DNA of 64,000 bases, taken from contig CABUXT010000002.1 of NCBI GenBank assembly GCA_902495705.1, positions 1 to 64,000 of the forward strand, in the 5' to 3' direction. The notes beneath the pieces were generated by a model that was given only the letters and a program-made list of their open reading frames with translations, had not been told where the DNA came from and made no database searches. The translations under genes and the position numbers were made by a program. This stretch comes from an uncultured cyanobacterium (GTDB lineage: Bacteria > Cyanobacteriota > Vampirovibrionia > Gastranaerophilales > Gastranaerophilaceae). Positions 32,001 through 38,518 of this stretch are shown piece after piece; the first letter of the stretch is position 1, and each line of letters opens with the position of its first letter.

Positions 32001-33287
32001 TTAAGCTTCACGGTAGATTGTTTGTTCTCTATCAGGTCCGACTGAAACAATAGAAATCGGAGTTTCCAAGAGTTCTTCCAAACGTTCTAAATATTTGCGA
32101 CAATTTTCAGGCAAATCTTCATATTTGCGAATACCTGAAATATCTTGCATCCAACCTTTGTGGGTTTCATAAACAGGTTCCAAATACTTGTGAATAAACA
32201 CATTTGTCGGATATGAAGTGTAAATTTTGCCATCGCGTTTATCTTTGTAAGCGGTACAAAGTTTGATTTCTTCAAAACCGTCAAATACATCAATTTTTGT
32301 TAATGCAATTGAAGTTAAGCCCCCAACAAGACAAGAATATTTCATTGTAACCGCATCGAACCAACCGCAACGACGAGGCCTGCCTGTTGTCACACCGAAC
32401 TCGCTGCCAATAGTTTGAATTTCTTTTCCGCTTTCGTCTGTTAATTCTGTTACAAACGGACCTTCGCCAACTCTTGTACAATAAGCTTTAGCAACACCGA
32501 TAACTTCATCAATAACCGTCGGGCCATACCCTGAACCTGTTGCTGCACCGCCACCGATTGGGTTTGAACTTGTAACAAACGGATATGTACCAAAGTCAAC
32601 GTCAAGCATTACACCCTGTGCACCTTCAAATAAAATAGTTTTACCTTCACGTTTTGCAATTTGAAGAAGCTCTTGCCAATCTGGACAAACATAAGGCGCA
32701 AAGATTTTGGCATATTCTTCGCACAATGCCCAAACTTCCTCTTTAGTGTAGGTTTTTAGTCCGTAAACTTCTTTTAATTGCTTATTTTTTAACGGAAGGA
32801 TGATATCAAGTTTTTCAGACAAAGCCTCTTTTGAATAAAGGTCTTCAATTTTTAGACCGATTCTGTTCATTTTATCGGTATAAGTAGGTCCTATACCTTT
32901 TTTAGTTGTGCCGATTTTTCCTTTTTTAGCGTTATCTTCGCTGTAGCCATCAACTTCAGTGTGCCAAGGCATTGTAATTGAGGCAAGCGGACTTACTTTT
33001 AATCCTGATAGGTCAATATTTTCAGCTTTTAGACCATCGATTTCTTTTTGGAAATATTCAGGAAGAATAACCGTACCGTTACCAATCAAACAAGTCTTAC
33101 CTTTGTATAAAATCCCTGACGGAATCAAGTGGAATTTGAAAGTTTTACCGTTTGCAACAACTGTATGCCCTGCATTGCAACCACCTTGATACCTGATAAT
33201 CAAATCGGCATCTTGAGCTAACAAATCGGTAATTTTAGCTTTTCCTTCATCGCCCCATTGAGCGCCAACAACAACTTTGTTTGACAT
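32001..33287 (-). CDS. purA: Adenylosuccinate synthetase
   Basis: A 428-residue enzyme joining IMP and aspartate using GTP, the first step from IMP to AMP. Start at 33287 has AAGGGAT upstream; an ATG 33 bases earlier does not. Asp13, Lys16 and His41 of the active site are present (WGDEGKAKITD and AGHTVV), but the second Gly of the usual GDEGKGK loop is Ala17. IGTTKKGIGPTYTDK, TGRPRRCGWFD and the C-terminal GPDREQT are conserved. The gene ends at a terminator that doubles as the next gene's ribosome-site hairpin. Confidence 0.97.
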   Translation of the reverse strand: MSNKVVVGAQWGDEGKAKITDLLAQDADLIIRYQGGCNAGHTVVANGKTFKFHLIPSGILYKGKTCLIGNGTVILPEYFQKEIDGLKAENIDLSGLKVSPLASITMPWHTEVDGYSEDNAKKGKIGTTKKGIGPTYTDKMNRIGLKIEDLYSKEALSEKLDIILPLKNKQLKEVYGLKTYTKEEVWALCEEYAKIFAPYVCPDWQELLQIAKREGKTILFEGAQGVMLDVDFGTYPFVTSSNPIGGGAATGSGYGPTVIDEVIGVAKAYCTRVGEGPFVTELTDESGKEIQTIGSEFGVTTGRPRRCGWFDAVTMKYSCLVGGLTSIALTKIDVFDGFEEIKLCTAYKDKRDGKIYTSYPTNVFIHKYLEPVYETHKGWMQDISGIRKYEDLPENCRKYLERLEELLETPISIVSVGPDREQTIYREA

Positions 33288-33380
33288 AATAATATCCCTT
33301 CCTTTTATGTACTTTAGCATACCAATTTTAGCACAAAAAAGGGATTAAGTATGTTTGCGAAAAGTATAACCCAAAAAGCT

Positions 33381-33733
33381 ATGTCATGCTGAACTGACTA
33401 GAATATGAGTTGAGCTAAGGCGAAACTTAATATTCTGTTCCTACTCGGTGTTTCAGCATCTTTTCCATAATTAATATTTTGCAAATGATATTATTGATAA
33501 ACATTGATTATTAAAAAGATTCCGAAACTAGTTCGGAATGACATTGACCTATTTGTTTTATTAGCGACCCTGAAACAAGTTCAGGGTGACATTGACTGGG
33601 GTGTTCAGTTTACGTAGGTCGGCATTGCTATGCCGACAAAATCAACATTGATAGATTCTGAATAGGATAAAATCTACGTCGCTATGCTCCTTGATTTTTA
33701 ATCCTTTCAGAATGACAATACAAAAAAAGACAT
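33381..33733. repeat. Dispersed palindromic repeat block
   Basis: Gene-free. It holds TCATGCTGAA/TTCAGCATC enclosing the 53-base module in inverted orientation (33396-33448), the AT spacer 33466-33515, TTCCGAAACTAGTTCGGAA (about 33520-33538), CCCTGAAACAAGTTCAGGGTGAC (about 33568-33590), GTCGGCATTGCTATGCCGAC (33618-33637) and the long hairpin TTCTGAATAGGAT/ATCCTTTCAGAA (33654-33716). Confidence 0.75.
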
Positions 33734-33968
33734 GTCATTACGAGGAGCAAGGTTTTACAAATAAGACAATAATCTATACGTAAGCGACGTAGTAATCCAC
33801 TGCAAATCCTGTTGAGAATTACCACGTTACTCCGTAAAGACTAATAATGTAATTCAACTACGCCTCGCATTAAACGTGCCTCCGAGCCTGCCAATAAATC
33901 CTGCGGATAGCCAATCAAATTGGCAGGCAGCTTCGCACTCTGCTCGGCTTGTCTTTCCTCGTAATGAC
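33734..33968. repeat. MITE-like element with 13-base inverted ends
   Basis: GTCATTACGAGGA (33734-33746) and TCCTCGTAATGAC (33956-33968) are exact inverse ends of a 235-base non-coding element; a right-end half copy lies at about 5036-5100. The interior is richer in GC than its surroundings. No target-site duplication is evident. Confidence 0.6.
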
Positions 33969-33973
33969 GGGAT

Positions 33974-34008
33974 TAAAAAAAGGAAGTCTGTAAGGACTTC
34001 CTTTTTTC
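33974..34008. terminator. Terminator of rpsU
   Basis: AAAAAAAGGAAGTC pairs with GACTTCCTTTTTT around TGTAAG, with T-runs in both directions. Confidence 0.9.
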
Positions 34009-34026
34009 GTTATTTATTCTTAAATC

Positions 34027-34200
34027 TTACACTTTTCTTTTACGAGCAGCTTCTGATTTGTGTTTTCTTTTAACGCTTGGCTTTTCATATCTTTCGCGTT
34101 TTTTAACTTCTGAAAGAATACCAGCTTTTTGGATTTTCTTTTTGAAACGTCTCAAAGCGCTTTCGATGCTTTCGTTTTCGCCAACTTTAACTTCTGCCAT
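34027..34200 (-). CDS. rpsU: 30S ribosomal protein S21
   Basis: A 57-residue gene, read directly from the sequence. The protein begins MAEVKVGENESIESALRRFK and continues with KKIQKAG, LSEVKKRERYEKPS and a very basic end KRKHKSEAARKRKV, matching S21, which helps the 30S subunit select mRNA. A GGTGGT lies ahead of the ATG. Monocistronic, with its own terminator downstream; the pilin 4 gene lies upstream on the same strand. Confidence 0.96.
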   Translation of the reverse strand: MAEVKVGENESIESALRRFKKKIQKAGILSEVKKRERYEKPSVKRKHKSEAARKRKV

Positions 34201-34307
34201 TTATATTTTCACCACCTTTATAGCTTGTTTTATATATGTAGTATAATATAAAACCCTGAAAATGGCAACTTTTGCCAGTTTTGTTAAGCTTTGTAAAGTT
34301 GCTCACC

Positions 34308-34985
34308 TTATTTCCAAGGGTAACTTTTATCGATATTCCATCCTGCGCGCTTGATTTTTTCCGCACAGCAATAAGCTCTTTGGTCGCTATCATTGCTACA
34401 ATCTTTATTGATAAATTCAGAATCTTCCCCTGAACAATCAGGAACAACAACGGCACCTTTAGCTTCACTGTTTTGTCGAACTAAAACAAACACATCTTTT
34501 CCGACTTTGTTAGGTTCTTTTGCTCCATTCAAATCTACCAAAATTTCACTCACCATTCCTGAGCCACCTGAGACTCTTATATTATAAAAGATACCATCTG
34601 TTGTTATGAATGAAGTTCCGGCTTTTGTTACTATCGTTGGATTTGTTCCGGGGTTAGGAGTCGTGAAATTATTACGTTTATAGCCACAACTTTTATAATC
34701 TTTACAGTACATGTGAACTTTTATATAAGGAGCCCAAAACTTTTTAAAATATTCTTCAGCTCCCATTGCAAGAGCCTCTTCTTGTGTTACTTCTCCAACT
34801 TCATCATAAGCTAAACGGTATGATTGATTAAGGACTGAAATTGCGCGCTGCAACTTTACAACGGTTTGGCGTTTTTGGTGATTAGTTATCAGTGTCGGAA
34901 TCGTCATTGCTGCGACTACACCTATTATTCCCAAAGTAATCAAAACTTCCGCAAGAGTAAATGCTCTCAATTTAACCTTAAACAT
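34308..34985 (-). CDS. Type IV pilin-like protein 4
   Basis: A 225-residue prepilin-like protein. The leader is only eight residues (MFKVKLRA) and ends in Ala, followed by FTLAEVLITLGIIGVVAA with Glu at mature position 5. AAAGGTG precedes the ATG. The exposed domain has Cys pairs (YCKDYKSCGYK, PDCSGED, DCSNDSD, AYCCAEK) and the loop DLNGAKEPNKVGKDVFV, matching the pseudopilin calcium-loop pattern seen in copies 1 and 3. It diverges from the XRE gene at 35122. Confidence 0.9.
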   Translation of the reverse strand: MFKVKLRAFTLAEVLITLGIIGVVAAMTIPTLITNHQKRQTVVKLQRAISVLNQSYRLAYDEVGEVTQEEALAMGAEEYFKKFWAPYIKVHMYCKDYKSCGYKRNNFTTPNPGTNPTIVTKAGTSFITTDGIFYNIRVSGGSGMVSEILVDLNGAKEPNKVGKDVFVLVRQNSEAKGAVVVPDCSGEDSEFINKDCSNDSDQRAYCCAEKIKRAGWNIDKSYPWK

Positions 34986-35005
34986 ACATCACCTTTCTAA
35001 CAATT

Positions 35006-35073
35006 TTAGATACATTACATCTAATTACAAGATACAATACATCATATTATTTGTCAATTCTTAAAATTACATC
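35006..35073. promoter_or_regulatory. Candidate operator region, cassette 4
   Basis: TTAGAT (35006-35011) and ATCTAA (35019-35024) form an inverted repeat, and the octamer ATTACATC or its AATACATC variant repeats at 35014-35021, 35036-35043 and 35066-35073, spaced by about 22 and 30 bases (two to three helical turns). A related ATACATC lies at 34984-34990. Confidence 0.45.
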
Positions 35074-35121
35074 ATTTATATTCATGCAGGATAATTGTAT
35101 TTTTATAAAAGCGAGGTAATT

Positions 35122-35442
35122 ATGTCAGACTTAAAAAAACTTTTGGGCAGAAGAATACAAGAATTGAGAAAAGCACGTAAAATCAAGCAAGAAGAACTTG
35201 CCGAATTGATTGGTATTGCGCCAAGAAATATGAGCAACATCGAAACGGGCAGAAGTTTTCCTTCTCCTGAAAACCTCGAAAAGATTTCAAGTGTGCTGAA
35301 ATTAAAAATAAAAGACCTATTTGATTTTGACCATCAACAAGATGATGCAGAATTGTATGATGAAATTGTTTCGCGAATAAAACCTGCAACCCGCGAAAGG
35401 CTACAGGATTTTTATAAAATTATTCGTTCGCTAACTGACTGA
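35122..35442 (+). CDS. XRE-family HTH regulator with C-terminal extension, pilin cassette 4
   Basis: A 106-residue protein; start at 35122 has GAGG ahead, unlike an earlier in-frame ATG at 35095. The HTH is KIKQEELAELIGIAPRNMSNIET, in pieces KQEELAELIG and APRNMSNIETG. Some 40 extra C-terminal residues (LYDEIVSRIKPATRERLQDF) may form a dimer helix, making it the longest of the four regulators and the only one with a Shine-Dalgarno. Likely controls the divergent pilin 4 gene. Confidence 0.88.
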   Translation: MSDLKKLLGRRIQELRKARKIKQEELAELIGIAPRNMSNIETGRSFPSPENLEKISSVLKLKIKDLFDFDHQQDDAELYDEIVSRIKPATRERLQDFYKIIRSLTD

Positions 35443-35676
35443 TTATCTGCCACGAAAATAGTCACAAATTAACTTTTCCTGACGTGGTAACAAATGTTTG
35501 ATTCTATTAACCAAAGACCTGCTTTGTAAATCTTCCAATTGTTTTGTCAAAATAGCTTTTTCAATTAACACTTTGTTGTATAAATCCGAACAAACTTCAC
35601 TTTTGTCAATGTGTTCTCTTAGTTTCGACAGCTGTAATTCTTTTTTTCTTATTGAAGAAATAAGTTCTCGTTTCAC
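35443..35676 (-). CDS. Small coiled-coil hypothetical protein, 77 aa
   Basis: A short highly charged helical protein (MKRELISSIRKKELQLSKLR and ILTKQLEDLQSRSLVNRIKH). No family recognised. Its stop codon abuts that of the convergent XRE gene with no gap. It lies 77 bases downstream of the oxidoreductase gamma gene on the same strand, so it may be the last gene of that transcript. A weak gene call on its own, but codon use is like its neighbours. Confidence 0.55.
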   Translation of the reverse strand: MKRELISSIRKKELQLSKLREHIDKSEVCSDLYNKVLIEKAILTKQLEDLQSRSLVNRIKHLLPRQEKLICDYFRGR

Positions 35677-35753
35677 CTTAATTAAACCTCTTAAATATCA
35701 CATGATTAGAATAAACTGTCTGTTCAAATTTAAAATCAACTTTTTAGGTGATT

Positions 35754-36308
35754 TTAGCATTTTGTGGCTAATAAATCATACTCATAGCCTAGTTTGAAAG
35801 CCTCAATATTTTTAGGAATCAAATTTTTTCTATGAGGTGGAATTACGTTATACAAAGCTTTTTCAAGAGTTTCAAGAGAAACAATATCACAAACTTTTGC
35901 CAAAGCGCCTAGTGCAATCATATTAGACATTTTGATATTGCCTAATTTTTCTTGAGCCAATTGTGCAATCGGCAAAAATACGTAATTGATATCATCTCTT
36001 GTCTTTTTAACTTCTGCCAAAGATGAATTAACAATAATTGTACCGCCTTTTTTAACCCAAGGTGTAAATTTGTCAAAAGATGCCTGATTCAATGTGATAA
36101 TAAAATCGGCATGAGATTTTTGTACTGCGGTAACTTCTTCATCAGATGCTACAACCGTACAATTAACTGTTCCGCCACGCATTTCTGCACCATAACTTGG
36201 GTACCAAGTAACGTTTTTATCATCAAGCATAAATCCGTTAGCCAAAACTTCGCCTGCTAATAGGACACCTTGTCCGCCAAATCCTGCTATTATAAAATCT
36301 TTTTCCAT
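35754..36308 (-). CDS. 2-oxoacid:ferredoxin oxidoreductase, gamma subunit
   Basis: A 184-residue gamma subunit, normal length; AGFGGQGVLLAGEVLA at the N-terminus and YGAEMRGGTVNC are the family landmarks. In this four-subunit class it completes the enzyme that oxidatively decarboxylates a 2-oxoacid to acyl-CoA with ferredoxin as electron acceptor. It is the last enzyme subunit in the order delta-alpha-beta-gamma. Oxygen-sensitive enzymes of this type point to anaerobic life. Confidence 0.93.
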   Translation of the reverse strand: MEKDFIIAGFGGQGVLLAGEVLANGFMLDDKNVTWYPSYGAEMRGGTVNCTVVASDEEVTAVQKSHADFIITLNQASFDKFTPWVKKGGTIIVNSSLAEVKKTRDDINYVFLPIAQLAQEKLGNIKMSNMIALGALAKVCDIVSLETLEKALYNVIPPHRKNLIPKNIEAFKLGYEYDLLATKC

Positions 36309-36320
36309 TTTTATAAGTCC

Positions 36321-37073
36321 TTAATTATTTGCTGTAATATCCTTGTAGATTCCCGGTTTGAACACTTGCATCATATCGTTGCGAACTCTGTCATGAGCTT
36401 GTTCAGGAGACATTCTCCAGTTTGTAGGACAGCTTGACAAAATTTCGACAAAACCAAAGCCTAAGCCTTTTTCTTGAACTTCAAAAGCTTTTTTGATAGC
36501 TTGTTTTGCTTTTTTGATATTTGCAACAGAATCAAGAGAAACTCTTGCGCTGAATGCTGTACCATCGCACATTGCAATATGTTCTGCGATTTTTATCGGA
36601 TAACCGTAATATTCAACATTTCTACCTGTTGGAGATGTTGTCGTAACTTGTCCGAGCAAAGTTGTTGGTCCGAGTTGTCCGCCTGTCATACCGTAAGTTG
36701 TATTGTTTATACAAATTGCAGAAATTTTTTCACCTCTCAATGCTGAGTGCATACTTTCTGCCAAACCGATAGATGCGAAATCGCCATCCCCTGAGTAACT
36801 GAATACAAATTTGTCAGGTTTTGCACGTTTTACACCTGTTGCAACCGCCAAAGCTCTGCCGTGAGGTGATTCAATCGCATCAACGTTTAGAAAATCATAA
36901 ATTGTAACAGAACATCCGATTGATGCTGCAACAATTGTTTTTTCTCTTACGCCCAATTCATCTAAAACTTCTGCCACAAGTCTTACTGCAACACCATGGT
37001 CACATCCCGGACAAAATGTATATTTAACATCCTTTTTAAAAGAATCTGCTATTTTAAATACTTGTGTTGCCAT
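36321..37073 (-). CDS. 2-oxoacid:ferredoxin oxidoreductase, beta subunit (TPP-binding)
   Basis: A 250-residue subunit that binds thiamine diphosphate: FCPGCDHGVAVR near the N-terminus, SGDGDFASIG with the GDG Mg/TPP motif, and NNTTYGMTGGQLGPTT. The substrate may be 2-oxoglutarate or a branched 2-oxoacid. It shares base 37073 with the alpha subunit gene, indicating coupling. Confidence 0.94.
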   Translation of the reverse strand: MATQVFKIADSFKKDVKYTFCPGCDHGVAVRLVAEVLDELGVREKTIVAASIGCSVTIYDFLNVDAIESPHGRALAVATGVKRAKPDKFVFSYSGDGDFASIGLAESMHSALRGEKISAICINNTTYGMTGGQLGPTTLLGQVTTTSPTGRNVEYYGYPIKIAEHIAMCDGTAFSARVSLDSVANIKKAKQAIKKAFEVQEKGLGFGFVEILSSCPTNWRMSPEQAHDRVRNDMMQVFKPGIYKDITANN

Positions 37074-38140
37074 TACATCAACCTCTCAATCTGTGCTACT
37101 ATTTCTTCCGGTTCAGGAGGTGCTCCAACCGGTTTGTGAATCAATTCAACAGGAACAGCACCGTTTACAGCCAATCTTACATCGTTGACCATTTGTCCCA
37201 TATTAACTTCGACCGTGATAAATTTCTTAACTGTTTTTGATAATTCTTGCAATCTCTTATTAGGGAATGGGAACAATGTAATTGGTCTTAATATTCCGAC
37301 TTTCAAACCTTTTTGTCTGCAAATTTTAGCAGCGGTTTTAACGTTTCTTGATGTAGAACCGAAACTAATCAATACAACATCTGCATCTTCGGTTCCGATT
37401 TCTTCCCATTCGGTTTCGTTTTCTTCGATTTGACGATATTTATCATAAAGTTTTTCCAAGAATACGCATTGATTATCAGCTAATGGAGCATAAGACCTGA
37501 TAATTCTGCCATCTCTGCCTTTAGCACCGGTTAGTGCCCAAGAAGAATTATCGATTTCTTTATACGGATAATCATAAAATTCTACAGGTTCCATCATTTG
37601 ACCCAACAAACCGTCAGCAAGCAAAATTGCAGGGTTTCTGTATTTGTGAGCCAAATAGAAAGCTTTATATGTCAAATCAACACATTCTTGAACTGTAGAC
37701 GGAGCAAGAACGATAGTTTTGTAATCTCCGTTACCTCCGCCGATTGTTGCTTGGAAGTAATCCCCTTGAGATGGGTAAATATTACCTAACCCCGGACCGC
37801 CTCTCATTACACTGACCAAAACGACAGGTAATTGGTCTGAAGTTGCATAAGACAAAGCTTCTTGCATCAATGAAACTGCGCAAGATGATGATGAAGACAT
37901 AGCTTTCACGCCTGTTGAGCATGCTCCGATTACCATATTGATAGCAGCAAGTTCACTTTCTGCTGATACATAAGCTCTGCCAAGTTCTTGCATCTTTCCG
38001 CTCATAAATTCTCCGATTTCACTCTGTGGAGTAATCGGATAGCCAAAATAGCACTGACATCCTGCCAAAACTGCGGCTTGTGCTATTGCATAATTACCTT
38101 TTATTAAAACTTTTTTACCAGTTACACATTCTGCTACCAT
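37073..38140 (-). CDS. 2-oxoacid:ferredoxin oxidoreductase, alpha subunit (VorB/KorA type)
   Basis: A 355-residue alpha subunit. KGNYAIAQAAVLAGCQCYFG and YPITPQSEI form the pyrimidine-domain start, and MRGGPGLGN and ILLADGLLGQMMEPVE are typical. The overall pattern is closest to proteins annotated as VorB (3-methyl-2-oxobutanoate) or KorA (2-oxoglutarate); sequence alone does not separate these. Gene order delta-alpha-beta-gamma with gaps of 4 bases or less indicates one complex. Confidence 0.92.
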   Translation of the reverse strand: MVAECVTGKKVLIKGNYAIAQAAVLAGCQCYFGYPITPQSEIGEFMSGKMQELGRAYVSAESELAAINMVIGACSTGVKAMSSSSSCAVSLMQEALSYATSDQLPVVLVSVMRGGPGLGNIYPSQGDYFQATIGGGNGDYKTIVLAPSTVQECVDLTYKAFYLAHKYRNPAILLADGLLGQMMEPVEFYDYPYKEIDNSSWALTGAKGRDGRIIRSYAPLADNQCVFLEKLYDKYRQIEENETEWEEIGTEDADVVLISFGSTSRNVKTAAKICRQKGLKVGILRPITLFPFPNKRLQELSKTVKKFITVEVNMGQMVNDVRLAVNGAVPVELIHKPVGAPPEPEEIVAQIERLM

Positions 38141-38144
38141 ATAA

Positions 38145-38357
38145 TTAACCTCTGTATACTTCTGTAATAGCTAAATCAGGACATCTTGTCGCACACATTG
38201 CGCATCCCAAACATTCATGCTCAGGGTCACAAAATTCTACGACCTTATTTCCCAATTTGTTAGTTTTTTCACTTACTTTTATCAATTTTTTAGGGCACTC
38301 TTTTATGCACAAATAGCAAGCTTTGCACCTATTTTCATCAATAACGATATGACTCAT
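38145..38357 (-). CDS. 2-oxoacid:ferredoxin oxidoreductase, delta subunit (2x4Fe-4S ferredoxin)
   Basis: A 70-residue ferredoxin-like subunit with two full Cys motifs, CKACYLCIKECP and CLGCAMCATRCP, which would hold two 4Fe-4S clusters and pass electrons from the TPP site to free ferredoxin. It is the first gene of the four-gene operon. An extended -10 (TGCTAGAAT) lies on the minus strand at 38396-38388. Confidence 0.94.
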   Translation of the reverse strand: MSHIVIDENRCKACYLCIKECPKKLIKVSEKTNKLGNKVVEFCDPEHECLGCAMCATRCPDLAITEVYRG

Positions 38358-38518
38358 ACTATCCCTCTTTCAAAACTATCTAGGTATATTCTAGCACTAA
38401 TAACTTTTTTTACGCACCAAATCTTAACATTTGTAATAAATAATTGAAATAAAATTTACTAATATTTCTATGCCTGCTAATATTAAAAATGTAGGGATAT
38501 ATATTTAAGGACATAAGA

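Noticed and set aside
34058..34246. Coding frame on the + strand over rpsU
   Set aside because: The minus strand encodes a clear S21; the + frame is a shadow.
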